A stretch of DNA of 64,000 nucleotides from Tomocerus qinae (lineage: Eukaryota; Arthropoda; Collembola; Entomobryomorpha; Tomoceridae). The stretch lies in assembly GCA_020055645.1 (NCBI GenBank), contig CM034546.1:106148875-106212874 (forward strand), read 5' to 3'. The position numbers and the translations under genes are program-made. This document shows positions 26,114-37,207 of the stretch, in pieces. Each line of letters opens with the position of its first letter. Positions within the stretch are counted from its first letter, which is position 1. Under the pieces are notes generated by a model that was given only the letters and a program-made list of their open reading frames with translations, was not told where the DNA came from and made no database searches.

Positions 26114-27899
26114 GATTGGGTTATTCGAAATGGAAAAAAGGATGGAAGTTCAATATGCAGTTAGATAAACAATACCCGTCCCTGGACAAAATAGACCCTT
26201 TCTAAAGAAAATAAAGGTAAATGGTCTATAAGAGTACGGTGACATCCAGCCGGAAATAAAAATTGATTATTTCCCTTTCCTACTCATGCAGCAACATAGA
26301 CTAAAACATGTCTTTGTACAATAAGACTGCTATTGCTATTGAGATATAGCTGCAACTGCCAATTTATTGTGCTCTTGACCAAACGTCGGTTGTACAGATA
26401 GGTATTGGTGCTATCCTTTATGTACTATTTTAGTTTCCATAGGGTTAGATTTGTCGCCCGTCCGGTGTGTTTTAAATTGGGTTTTAACCTGTGACAGCTA
26501 TGTCACGCCTTACTGCCCTGTACGAAAGTCATTTGGATATGATCGCTAGGCTGTTTCCAGTTTCGGGGAAGGAATGTGAAAAACATATAAAATTGGGCAA
26601 TGGTTATTTTCAGTCTGCACTCTGTACATGTTCAAACAAATTACCTTTTTATTAACCTTAATTGTAATTATCAATTATTGAAACGTAACTCATTACAAAT
26701 TAAGGATAAAAACATGAAGCTACGGATGATGGATATTTGTTATTGAAATCAATGAAATATTTACATTTTACGTATTTAAATGAGAATACAGATATAGCAC
26801 TGCACTTTGAAATAGTTGTGGAGGTCATTGTTGCGTCTCATTGGATGTTGTAGCCAGTAAGTCCAGGAAATAAATAGCAAAGACCGGGGACGAAAGCGGT
26901 GAGAAGGCCGAGTTAAATTGCAATAAGGTACCCACATATTTAGAGTTGATCCACATATTACGTAATCAAAAATTTATCGTTTTTAGAAACACCTTTTCCC
27001 CCTGTCATCAAATGTCAACATTTAATTAGTTAATTTGAATTGAAAATGTTTATTTTTATTTTTTGGTTTATTTATTACCCAATTCTATTTAGTACTTATT
27101 TAAATGAGAATATTGCACTGTACTATCTGTAATATAATAAGATTTAGTACAGTGCCATATATCGGACGGAAGGAATATATATTGTCATTGTCACTTCAAC
27201 CTACCCATTCTTCTATGCAATATCTAATATCTGCCCTTACACATATTGTGGCAATTGTGAATATACTATATAAGAATAGTATTTACTATGTACTTAATGT
27301 GTAATAAGCTAAGTGAGAGTTACTGTGCCACTATCGCATATCAGATGAATGATAATGTGAATTACGATAATAATTATAATTAGGGCAATTAACCTCATAG
27401 TTTCTTACAGTTATGTTTTATAGAAGAATGGGTAGGTTGAAGTGACAATATATATTCCTTCCGTCCGATATACCGATATATGGCACTGTACTAAATCTTA
27501 TTATATTACAGATAGTACAGTGCAATATTCTCATTTAAATAAGTACTAAATAGAATCGGGTAATAAATAAACCAAAAAATAAAAATAAACATTTTCAATT
27601 CAAATTAACTAATTAAATGTTGACATTTGATGACAGGGGGAAAAGGTGTTTCTAAAAACGATAAATTTTTGATTACGTAATATGTGGATCAACTCTAAAT
27701 ATGTGGGTACCTTATTGCAATTTAACTCGGCCTTCTCACCGCTTTCGTCCCCGGTCTTTGCTATTTATTTCCTGGACTTACTGGCTACAACATCCAATGA
27801 GACGCAACAATGACCTCCACAACTATTTCAAAGTGCAGTGCTATATCTGTATTCTCATTTAAATACGTAAAATGTAAATATTTCATTGATTTCTTCTAA

Positions 27900-28291
27900 T
27901 AGGCAGTTAGTTTTATCCCTTAGTGTAACTTTGGGCTTTGCGTAGGGTAAGTCTTTACGCGGCTTCCTTTTCGAAGCTTACTTACACTACGGTTACGTAG
28001 AATAGTTAGTGATTTTCCGTAAGTATTTGGTTGCTAGGTGCCACAATTTCTAAAATTAACTTTGTAGAATAAACATGAATAATGCCAGTCGCCTGGGTAA
28101 CTACATCCTGGGAGGGCACTAGGGCACTTGCGTATGCCCGTAAGTCTGAAACGTAGTGTAGTCATTTTTACGTTTCGCAACTCAATTTTTCTGGCGTAGC
28201 CTAGGATTCTTACGGAAAGGGGAGGAGTTTGACGTAAGACTTACACTACGGGAGGCTCATTCTTACACTACGAGAAAAAACTAACTGCCTA
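27900..28291. mobile_element. MITE A in the right arm of P
   Basis: A 392-bp insertion absent from the left arm. TIRs begin TAGGCAGTTAGTTTT at both ends and stay similar for about 30 bp through GTAGTGTAA. The flanks could give a TA or TAA target duplication but the left flank has changed, so this is not resolved. Interior: several CTTACACTACG/CGTAGTG motifs in both orientations. No coding capacity. Confidence 0.8.
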
Positions 28292-28448
28292 ATAACAAAT
28301 ATCCATCATCCGTAGCTTCATGTTTTTATCCTTAATTTGTAATGAGTTACGTTTCAATAATTGATAATTACAATTAAGGTTAATAAAAAGGTAATTTGTT
28401 TGAACATGTACAGAGTGCAGACTGAAAATAACCATTGCCCAATTTTAT

Positions 28449-28784
28449 TAGTTAAAGTTTTTATACTCTTACTAACTTTTCGCTTCACGTTGTGAGCCGT
28501 TGTAAGAGTTAAAGGACTGTGGCCCAAAACTTTGGCTCCGGGAGACAAAATCTGCCTCCAACTCTTTCTCGACTTTCACGTTATGTGGCGTTATGAGTTA
28601 GATAATCGCAAACAATAAAGGACAGCCGCCTCTAGCAAAACCACTTGAGTTGAACCACTTGAGGCGGCTAACGAACATACGAACATTCGGCGGACTGTTC
28701 GTACGGTCTCATTTTCGATAAAGACTCATCTTTATCCTTGTTTTTGCGGTTGGTTTTAATATCGCTTGGTCAGTCTCCTAACTA
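28449..28784. mobile_element. MITE B in the right arm of P, 9-bp target duplication
   Basis: A 336-bp insertion. The duplicated target CAATTTTAT stands at both ends (28440-28448 and 28785-28793) and occurs once in the uninterrupted left arm. Ends are TAGTTAAAG...CCTAACTA, a short TIR of six to seven bases. A 9-bp duplication is typical of Mutator-like elements; superfamily assignment is inference. Confidence 0.75.
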
Positions 28785-29184
28785 CAATTTTATATGTTTT
28801 TCACATTCCTGCCCCGAAACTGGAAACAGCCTAGCGATCATATCCAAATGACTTTCGTACAGGGGTGGCATCACGTATCTTTTCAAATAAGCCGCTTAGA
28901 TATAATCCAAAGTTAACCCGAGTTTAACCGTAAATATAACCTCATTCTGTAGCAAAAAGTAATATGGCTCAACTTTGGTTCAAACTAAACCATGGTTTAA
29001 CTTTTTTAACCACAATAGTTTGATCCCCATAGCTACTCCTACATGTGGATGATGGGTCAAATTACTAATGTGGTTTGCAGATTTAAAAATATAGTTTATA
29101 TGAGTCTTCAAGTTTACTTCCAAAATAAAAGTGTCCATGACTACCATACTTTCCCACCTAGGTATGCTGTAATGTGCGGAGACC

Positions 29185-29310
29185 CCCCCTGGCCGACGAA
29201 GTCGGCCAGAGACCCCCCTTGGCCTAAGAAGTATTGAGACCCCCCCCTGGCCGACGAAGTCGGCCAGGGGACCTTAAACTCACAAAAAAGAGAAGACCTA
29301 CCCCTCCTGG
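29185..29310. repeat. C-rich perfect-hairpin repeats inside element C
   Basis: Two copies of CTGGCCGACGAAGTCGGCCAG, which is a perfect 9-bp stem around a GAA loop, each preceded by a run of six or seven Cs. A diverged copy (CCCCTTGGCCTAAGAAG) lies between them and a half copy at 29308. Confidence 0.75.
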
Positions 29311-29504
29311 CCGACTTCAAATTTAATATGAATAACAAAATTTAAATAATACGATGAAAATGCAGTATTAATTTTTAATGTTGTTAACCATTTTATTATT
29401 ACTGTTTTAATATCAGCGGGACGTGCTGGATTCAAGGACGTATAGAGGGATGGGCTTTCGAAATCCATGAAAAAGAGAATTTTTTCTCAAGAAAATGGCA
29501 AAAA

Positions 29505-29915
29505 ATGTCGCGCTCCGCGCGATTATTTGCCATTTTTATGCCATTTTAGACTCATTTCCGTCAAAAAATACCAAAATTTTTTCACGCTCCGCGCGAGTAT
29601 TTGCCATCTTAGGCCATTTTAGACTCTTTTCCGGCAAAAAATGCCAAAGTTTTTCGCGCTCCGCGCGATTATTTGCCATTTTTATGCTATTTTAGACTCA
29701 TTTCCGTCAAAAAATACCAAAATTTTTTCACGCTCCGCGCGAGTATTTACCATTTTAGGCCATTTTAGACTTATTTCCGGCAACCACAGCCAAAGTTTTT
29801 CGAGCTCCGCGCGATTATTTGCCATTTTTAGGCCATTCTAAAAAAATGCCAAAATTTTTACGCACTCCGCGCGATTATTTGCCATTTTTAGGCCATTTTA
29901 GACTCATTTGAAAAT
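29505..29915. repeat. About 73-bp minisatellite inside element C
   Basis: Six units, starting at CGCTCCGCGC or a variant at 29511, 29585, 29657, 29731, 29803 and 29863 (spacings 74, 72, 74, 72, 60). Odd and even units differ (GCGATTATTTGCC versus GCGAGTATTTGCC), giving a higher-order period of about 146 bp. The similar-looking ORFs across it are by-products of the repeat. It is much more GC-rich than its surroundings at the CTCCGCGCG core. Confidence 0.85.
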
Positions 29916-30616
29916 CTTAGCCCTCTCCGAAATTCAATTCTGTATACGTGCTTGGCTGGATTTTGTGCATATATGATGAAATGTGTCCAAAAATCTCTGT
30001 GAGGCTCGTTTATACCTAATTTTTAGCAATGGTGCATATACTTCAAACAAAATATTGACATTTAAGGCAGCGTTTGTTTATCACTGATAAAAAATTATAT
30101 GGTCGTTTTCCTATACCGCTGCGTCCCCTTTTCAAAAAAATTTCGCGCCCCTTACGGGGCGCGCCCCGCCTATACCCCCCAGAAAAAGTACAAGATTAAC
30201 CCATTAGACCCCCCTTGGCAATGTACCCAGTGGGAAAGTATGATGACTACCTACGCTGAGATTTGGACTTGGACTATAAAGTATGAGAAAATACAATGCA
30301 AAATAACATTATTATCAGACTTAATCCACCTATGAGGCTGGATTAACTTTTTGGGCTCAATTCGTGGTTTGAACTTGACGTTTAAAGTTACAGAATATGC
30401 GTATTCGCTAATTTAAGTCAAAGTGACGATGACTTAACTTTTTCTCATCTTTTGTTGTCTCAGCCATTTTATTTCCGGTTATAGAATAGGTTTAAGTCTG
30501 GATTAGAAGATAACCCGATTATTTCTGGCTTAACGAAGTTACGTAATGCCACCCCAGGGCAGTAAGGCGTGACATAGCTGTCACAGGTTAAAACCCAATT
30601 TAACACACACCGGACG

Positions 30617-30915
30617 GCATATATATGGAAACTATAATACTATAAGGATATTTCTATATGACGCATTGTCTATACCTTCAATGTTAAAAAATTTTCATTC
30701 TTGTGATTGGAGGGAGTCATTGAGCGAGGTCTCCTCCGCAATCTTTTAAAATGAAGTGCAATTTATTTACATACAGTGACTAAAACCGGTGACTAAAACC
30801 CCATCTTCATATGGAAGCATTTAATTTTTTTGCGGTTTGGGACTAGCCATGTCATATGATTTTTATTGTAGTTTTCTCAATGTTTAATATAGTATTATAG
30901 TTTCTATATATATGC
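30617..30915. mobile_element. MITE D in the right arm of P, 6-bp target duplication
   Basis: A 299-bp insertion with 28-bp TIRs (GCATATATATGGAAACTATA and one-mismatch mirror). CGGACG is duplicated at 30611-30616 and 30916-30921; the left arm of P has it once. No coding capacity; superfamily not recognised. Confidence 0.8.
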
Positions 30916-31010
30916 CGGACGGGCGACAAATCTAACCCTATGGAAACTAAAATAGTACATAAAGGATAGCACCAATACCTATCTGTACAACCGACGTTTG
31001 GTCAAGAGCA

Positions 31011-31290
31011 AGGCTTCATGTAGTATAAGTAAGACAGTGTGTGCGTAGTAAGGTTGGCTCACTTGGGTGTTTGGGAAAATAAAATTCAATTTTTTGTCTA
31101 TACTCAAAGCTATGACCCACCAAGACATACGTATCCAATGGAAACCATCCTTGGTCATTGAAAGACAGATTTGGCTGTGGATCCAAATTGTCCAATTTGG
31201 ATCCACAAATGAAAAAACTGAATTTTCATTTTCCAAACACCCAAGTGAGCCAACCTAATACGCAATCACTATGACTACAGCCAATCTTGG
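31011..31290. mobile_element. Insertion E in the right arm of P, 10-bp target duplication
   Basis: A 280-bp insertion bounded by GTCAAGAGCA at 31001-31010 and 31291-31300, found once in the left arm. Its own ends (AGGCTTCATG...CAATCTTGG) have no clear TIR. Most of its length is a further inserted MITE (F). Confidence 0.7.
31050..31255. mobile_element. MITE F nested inside insertion E
   Basis: Near-perfect TIRs of 23 bp (GGTTGGCTCACTTGGGTGTT at the left and its mirror at the right) flanked by TAA on both sides. A 3-bp TAA target is typical of PIF/Harbinger MITEs. The inside has another palindrome, GGATCCAAATTG/CAATTTGGATCC. Confidence 0.8.
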
Positions 31291-31508
31291 GTCAAGAGCA
31301 CTATACCAAACTTCTTCCTTATTGGTTTAGAATTAGCGTTACCCTTGGCTATTGGTTGTTACCCTTGGCTATTGGTAGTGAGTAATAACACGTGGGTATA
31401 ATATAAACTGCACCATGGGGATAATACGTTTATAGCATTCTTAGAGTAAGCGAAGCGACAACCCACCAAAAATTACATCTTCTTTGATGCAGCAATAGCT
31501 CATTCAGT

Positions 31509-32077
31509 GGGCCTACCCCTTTTTGTCAACACCATTTTGTCAACAAACTATTTTTAGAAATCACTTTTTGTCAACACATAGTAAGCTTTTTGTCAACACA
31601 TGCACATGTAAGTTGTATGGTGTATAATATGTATAATAATATGTGTATGCAAAACATGATTTATAATAATTATTTGTCCACGAACGGATAATTGTGAAGC
31701 ATGCAAACCTTTCTTAACAAAAAATATCCTCAGACTATTCTAAAACTTAAAAAAATATTCGAAAGTTAACCAAAATGACTCTCTAAGTGAATTTATATCA
31801 TTGCTAACAAATTATAAAATCTTCGAATATTCGGGATACTTTTCTTACTGATTGTTTGGCTTATTTAATTGTTTGATTTAATCTAGTACAAGTACTAATA
31901 GCCATTACTTATTTTTACCATTAAGTCAGAATTAATTTTTAAGGTATAGCATCAATAACAGTTGTGTTGAAAAAAAAATAATTGCTGTTGACAAAAAATA
32001 TAATGGTGTTGACAAAAGGTGTTTTCGATTTTTTTGCTCTGTTGACATTTTAGTGTTGACAAATTGGGGGTAGGTCC
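31509..32077. mobile_element. TIR element with TTTGTCAACA repeats (about 569 bp)
   Basis: Ends are GGGCCTACCCC...TTTGTCAACA and its near mirror TGTTGACAAATTGGGGGTAGGTCC. Each end carries extra TTTTGTCAACAC or GTGTTGACAAAA copies as subterminal repeats, probably transposase-binding sites. The flanks ATTCAGT and ATACAGT suggest a 7-8 bp target duplication with one change, compatible with hAT. No ORF of note. Confidence 0.65.
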
Positions 32078-32129
32078 ATACAGTATATTGTTTCATTAGG
32101 TTCGTTGTTGTAGGGGCTAGCCATAGACT

Positions 32130-32306
32130 AAAACATGTCCCTGTACAATAAGACTGCTAATGCTATTGTGATATAGCTGCAACTTCCTTATTGGTTCCTA
32201 CCCTTGGCTATTGTTTGTTACCCTTGGTTATTGGTTGCTACCCTAACACGTGGGTATATAAACTGTACCATGGGGATAATACGTCAATAGCAGTCTTATT
32301 GTACAG
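32130..32306. mobile_element. MITE G copy 2, intact
   Basis: A 177-bp element with TIRs TGTACAATAAGACTGCTAATG and mirror CAATAGCAGTCTTATTGTACA. It is the uninterrupted counterpart of the split copy around the palindrome. About 20 bp of sequence beyond the left TIR (TAGACTAAAACATGT) is also shared with the region left of 26314, so the true end may lie further out. Confidence 0.75.
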
Positions 32307-32894
32307 GTTTATTTAGTGGTCGGTGGGGGCTAGCAAAATAAGTCGAATTTGTCACTCTAGTAACGCATTTTATATCAACTCCAACTCGAGATATTTTGGG
32401 GACAAACACTTACTTTTACTTCTACTAGCCTTGGGCGAATGCAAGGTGAACATGGTAACCCTTCGCAACATAGAAATAATGTACTGGTTACAGTACATGC
32501 CTGTTGCTTTCCTGAGATAGGAAATTAACATTACTGATAGTCAACCTTAAAGCAACAGTATCAAAAATCCATCCGCCCTCCTGTGTTCCTCGACAGTCCA
32601 GGATTCCAAAAATGTAAGTCCCATAAAAATCGGCCTTAACCTTCGGGAGGAATAAAGCTTCATGTAAAGCATCTTTTAACACGCATTTAGATATGGTTTA
32701 GTACAAATGGTTTAGTACAAAGAGGTTATTAGAACCTCTTTGGTTTAGTATTATTGCATCAGGGAAAAAGCATTTTGTGTACTCTACGCACTTTGATGTG
32801 AAGGGAATTTTTAAATAGTGACGTTCCGTAACTTACAACCCAACCTGCGGACAATGTCAACAAAAATGAAAAGTGGGATTTTGGGTCAATTTTT

Positions 32895-33069
32895 TGACGG
32901 CAGCTTACGTCACAAGTTAGGGGGTCGGGGGTTTTACCATGTATTTTGATAGGCATTTTCAGTGTCCTCAAAACAATGTCAAAATATATGACAACAAATT
33001 TGCATGGACCGTGAGTTCCGGCCCACCGTCCCACTAGATACATGTTGACAGTGACGTCAGCTGCCGTCA
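32895..33069. mobile_element. Small MITE with TGACGGCAGCT termini
   Basis: TGACGGCAGCTTACGTCAC at 32895 is mirrored by GTGACGTCAGCTGCCGTCA ending at 33069 (one mismatch). About 175 bp, no coding capacity. Target duplication not clear. Confidence 0.7.
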
Positions 33070-33148
33070 TTTTTGAAATACATGTAAAATTATACTCTTT
33101 TGTCCGAACCTTTATCCCTATATACTTCTATTATCCTTGCTTACAACC

Positions 33149-33267
33149 AGGGCCGCAGCCAGAAAAAAATTTGGGGGGGGGCCGACAAATAATAATTGAA
33201 AATTGGTTTTAAAGCAAAAATTCCTTTCTTTTCTCCGATTTCGGGGGCCCCCCCTTGCTGCGGCCCA
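33149..33267. mobile_element. 119-bp MITE with GGGCCGCAGC termini
   Basis: Termini AGGGCCGCAGCC and GCTGCGGCCCA frame a G-run and a C-run that can pair. The flanks repeat GCTTACAACC (33139-33148 and 33268-33277), a clean duplication of 8-10 bp. Size, TIR style and duplication fit a hAT-type deletion derivative. Confidence 0.8.
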
Positions 33268-33277
33268 GCTTACAACC

Positions 33278-34185
33278 TAATCTAACTTCGAACAGAGAGG
33301 AGGTACTTCTAGGTAAATGAGGCTAATTTTCCAAATTCGACAGTTTTCATAAATGTATAGCACAGTTGTTTTGTGCCTTATATATAACAGCCGAGGTTAT
33401 AGTCACTTTTCATTCGAGGATTATAACGAGTCACGATGTTTCCAAAAATTTTCTAACATCGTATCGTAGATGTATTATGGAAAATGTTGAATAAAATACA
33501 GATGAAACTGTTAAGCATATAAGACCAATAGTTCAATTCACACTACAGTGATCATTCGACATCAATGATATGACTGCACAATAAAATAAAATTGATACTG
33601 TTTAAACGGATATATTATTTATTTAATGTTTTATTGGAGAATCCATTTTTATCTATATACGGTAATATGGTATTTATTACAACTATAAATAAGAACATTA
33701 TGTAAGTGAAAACATTTTATATAAAATCTATAGAAGGCACAGCACAGAAGGCTTATATGTACATAATATAGACACTTAGACACACGATTTACGCATTAAA
33801 TTGGAATAGATTGAACTCATAACATTTAAGTCACAGTCAATTGTTAGCTTTCAACAGCCAATCATTAAAATTGTACAAGGAAGAAGTAAAAACTACTTGC
33901 GTAAACAAAACTATTTCAACAACAGATCAAATAAAGGTAAATTCGTCGACACAAAATGTGATAAGCTATAAAGTAAATGGAAAAATGACAAACAAATTCT
34001 GTGTATTTTCTACAGAGACGAGAAGTACATGTCATTCATCTGTGAAATATTGTATGCTATACTCTTCACAATTTTATTTTGATGGTTGTTCGTTGGTTTA
34101 GTGGGTTGCTTTGTGTCAATACCACAAAGCTATGTTTTATCAGTACCGCTTTGTGTTAGTCATTTCCAGAGAAGATAAGGGAAGC
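33278..34185. other. Intergenic
   Basis: AT-rich 3' flank of tetraspanin B. The ORF at 33841-34101 shows no domain or splice context. Nothing else recognised. Confidence 0.4.
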
Positions 34186-35972
34186 TTAAATGTAGTTGTT
34201 GCGATAAGATTTGTTGCGAAATCTGGCACCCAAACAACAGGCAAATATTATTCCAATAAGCTCAACTGCAGCAAGTATCAAACCGGCATAGACAATACTT
34301 TCCGTTCCCAATTTCTCCAATACTTTTTTGGTACATCCCTATGTAAAACAAACAATCAGTTATGTCATAATATTATTTTCGCTTTCATATTACATATACA
34401 CATACAAGTACATACATATGTATAACGTTAATAATGTAATACGCATTATCGACTTATCTATTTTAACACATGACATGAATTAAAATTCAAAACATAAGTG
34501 CATAAAATCGCGATATGTACGACTGTTATTGTTCACTGAAATATACGCAGTTATCAAACCACTACAAAGTTCAATGCACCATATCCATGCGTACATTTGT
34601 AATAATACTAAAATAATTTCTAGCACATCATCAAAAAATTCAAACGTACCTGAGTGTAGACATTGCCTATAGGGGCTAATAAACCGCAATTTTTAGTTTT
34701 GTTAATGCAACAGGAGTCCGGAATAATAGAAATCGGCTGTACAGAAAGCCAGTCCGTGTAGCCTTCAGCTCCGCAACATTTAAGCTGTTCAAAGAATTAA
34801 AAGTGAACACATTTAGAAAGATTTAATATTATATTATTAGGACAGGACAATATAAGCAAATGAATATATGAACTAGAATTACTTAGGTTATGAATAACTG
34901 AATATAAAATATTAAACACAAATCATAATTTTCGTTTCGTTTCATTGTTTCGTTATACTGAAAATATCCTGGAAATGCATGATTAACGAATAATTAATGA
35001 TTCCTTAACACAATAATATGCAAAAATGCAAACCAGGTCTTCAACTATAATATTATTATTACATTTTGCTGGAGAGTGTCCCACGCTTCAATTGCGGCTT
35101 CGTCTCCCCTTTTGTACTTATCAATAGACTCAGCGAAACCTTGGTTGATAACTTTTTCAAAGTCTTCCTTGTAGTAGATCACAGCCACAGCAATTCCAAC
35201 TTCAACCACAAGCATGATAAATAACAAGATAGAATACTGCAAAATATAATGACAAACAGAGTAGTCAATTAAACAGACTTTAAAATAAATTATATGTTAT
35301 TATATACTATCTACATTTTTATCTTAATACATTTCTTAACACAAAGCATACTGCCTAAACTACAGACAAATACAAAAGATATGTTGGATAAATAATCCTA
35401 TGTATCTTACACCGACGATGACTCATTATTTTAACCAACATAATATAAAACTACATTCACGTGATGCAAACTTTACAAGACATGCATGCTTACTGCTACT
35501 GCATACCCTCTCATATCGTCATCGTCATATCCACCTCAACACGAAGCATTACACTATTAATATTACATCACGTCACAATATGTCTTATATCACTATAGGC
35601 TTGCGTTTATAAATAGACGTACCGTCATCATCATGCAATTACTCTCTCTGAGCGCACCACAACATCCCATGAAGGCGATGATAAACATTACAGATCCAAA
35701 AATCATCATTGCAATAGGAGGACCTTCATATTTCCCCAAATCGACAAATTCCACATATTTCGTTTGTTCCGTATAAGCTAACGCTCCAACAACTATCAAT
35801 GCAGTTCCCCCAATCTAAAAATACAATTTTAATTTTCGCATTTAATGCTGAAAAATATGAAAATGGAAAAATTTAATCACTTTATATATTTATCTTTATA
35901 TAAATTATTTACCACAAATATGAAATTGAAGAAGAAAAGAACATATTTTACTAAGGCCGTTCCGCAAGCCAT
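34186..35972 (-). CDS. Tetraspanin B
   Basis: Exons: 35913-35972, 35623-35814, 35063-35236, 34650-34784, 34186-34338; 237 residues; all introns phase 0. TM1: KYVLFFFNFIFVIGGTALIV. TM2: IAMMIFGSVMFIIAFMGCCG, followed by ALRES, a classic intracellular-loop motif. TM3: YSILLFIMLVVEVGIAVAVI. TM4: YAGLILAAVELIGIIFACC. The large extracellular loop starts LKCCGAEGYTDW (Cys145-Cys146-Gly147) and has PDSCC plus later cysteines. MACGT at the N-terminus and ACCLG at the C-terminus are palmitoylation-type cysteines. It resembles the CD9/CD63-like small insect tetraspanins more clearly than tetraspanin A, with which it shares strand, intron phases and the intron just before LKCCG. Confidence 0.92.
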
Positions 35973-37207
35973 GGCTGCTGACAATTTGATCTTATTTTAT
36001 CTGCAACACAAATAAATACAAAATAGAGCTTTCAATAAATTCAATTGACATCCTTTACTTATGACTTAGCACTTGATTTAACACGCCTTTCGACTTAACC
36101 TAACCAAGAATTCGAGAATCCTAAATTAGGATCCGGGATAAGGAATAATACAGATATGGTGACGTGACGGCACGGTTTGTTTTTCTAAAATGGAAAAATG
36201 ATTTTGAAAGAGAACAATTTCCGGGTTGGATTTGGATGGATTGCTGCAAAAAGGTTAAGAGTTAAGACAAGAGGATTTTGAAGGTTATTATAAATATTCT
36301 TACGTGCAGAGTGCAGACGGCAGTTGGACACAAATCGTAGTGTTCTCTTTCCTAGAGAATCTCCTCTGATGACGTGATGTGATGGCCGTTGGCGTAATTA
36401 TTTATTTACTCTTCTGTCTGACTGTCTGTTTGTCCATGAACTGAGTCCGTAATCTGTATTAAATTATTCGTTCCCAACCTTTTGTACCAAACCAACACAA
36501 CCAACTTGCAATCTCTATCCTCAATGTACCTTCTCATCTACTGCAACCACGCACACTTGTTGCCTGTACCAATACTGAACACTGACTGACGGACGAGTAC
36601 TAACTAACCAACTGACTCAGCCTCTGTTCCTGCTATAAGCGCTTTATAGCAACATAACATAATTTATAACTGCTGAGCTGAACATGGTGATTCAATGCAT
36701 GATCCATATAGTGTACTTCAATACCTATAATAGTCTAATTCCGTGCTTCTTCCTAATACCGCACACGCACGTACACGGCTAGCTATAGGTAATGTTTTTG
36801 ACTTTTGAATTCATCTTCGTTGAAAACTCTCCCACTAACACCACACATCCACTATCCATTCCACATAATGATCCACAAAATCAACATCACATCATCATAA
36901 CATAATCACACCATACACATACTCAAACACCATTCATGTCCTATTTTTATAAATATTATAAGAATAAAATGAAACATAATACTGTGGCTGAGTCATTCCA
37001 TTAAATTTGTGTTATTACAATAAAATATATTCATCGGTACTTCCGTGTTTGCTGGGTTTACCTTTGCTTTTGGAGTAAAGGAATAAAGTAGATCTATTTA
37101 TTTCAATAATCAATCACTAATCTCACTCCAAACTAAAATATTAGGTATTAAAATGTAATATTGTGATGAATGCTTAGTATGGCATATTAAAAAGTTTTAT
37201 ATGAGTT
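35973..37207. other. Intergenic, promoter side of tetraspanin B
   Basis: No coding sequence. Contains CA/CATA-rich low-complexity DNA near 36840-36930. The tetraspanin B promoter should lie near 36 kb but I cannot identify a TATA box. Confidence 0.35.

Larger units (their letters stand above)
28863..30554. mobile_element. Element C in the right arm of P (GGGTGGCAT termini)
   Basis: A 1692-bp insertion with TIRs GGGTGGCATCACGTA and its mirror TACGTAATGCCACCC. The symmetrical reading leaves a 3-bp duplication CAG on each side, and the left arm gives the empty site ACAGGGCAGTAA. Both ends are rich in TTAACC/GGTTAA motifs. A 3-bp duplication fits PIF/Harbinger-type elements but not their usual TWA target, so the family is uncertain. 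No transposase ORF; the middle holds a GC-rich minisatellite and hairpin repeats, listed separately. Confidence 0.75.
26369..31301. mobile_element. Giant fold-back (palindromic) element P
   Basis: The left arm 26369-27215 (847 bp) is mirrored almost base for base by the right arm beginning at 27421, with a 205-bp spacer (27216-27420). Landmarks such as CCGGTCTTTGC, GATGACAGGGGGAAAAGG and CGCTAGGCTGTTTCC occur once per arm in opposite orientation. The right arm extends to 31301 because at least five later elements interrupt it. Without them the element is about 1.9 kb. Neither arm encodes a recognisable protein, so it is non-autonomous. Arm divergence is low apart from small duplications, suggesting a young element or ongoing gene conversion between arms. 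Confidence 0.88.
26314..31440. mobile_element. MITE G copy 1, split by the giant palindrome
   Basis: The left part (26314-26368) starts TGTACAATAAGACTGCTATT and the right part (about 31302-31440) contains TTACCCTTGGCTATTGG twice, AACACGTGGGTATA and ACCATGGGGATAATACGT. These two parts together match the uninterrupted element at 32130-32306 in order and orientation, showing that the palindrome inserted within a MITE. The right end is more decayed than the intact copy. Confidence 0.7.

Noticed and set aside
29495-29841. Two similar 66-codon ORFs that look like duplicated proteins
   Set aside because: They are translations of the 73-bp minisatellite inside a transposon.
29505-29915. Regular repeat units resembling a CRISPR array
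   Set aside because: The host is a eukaryote, whole units are conserved rather than repeat plus unique spacers, and it sits in a TIR element.
32488-32682. 64-codon ORF with a protein-like stretch (DFYGTYIFGILDCRG)
   Set aside because: It lies in transposon-rich DNA without splice partners or a recognisable domain; at most a remnant.
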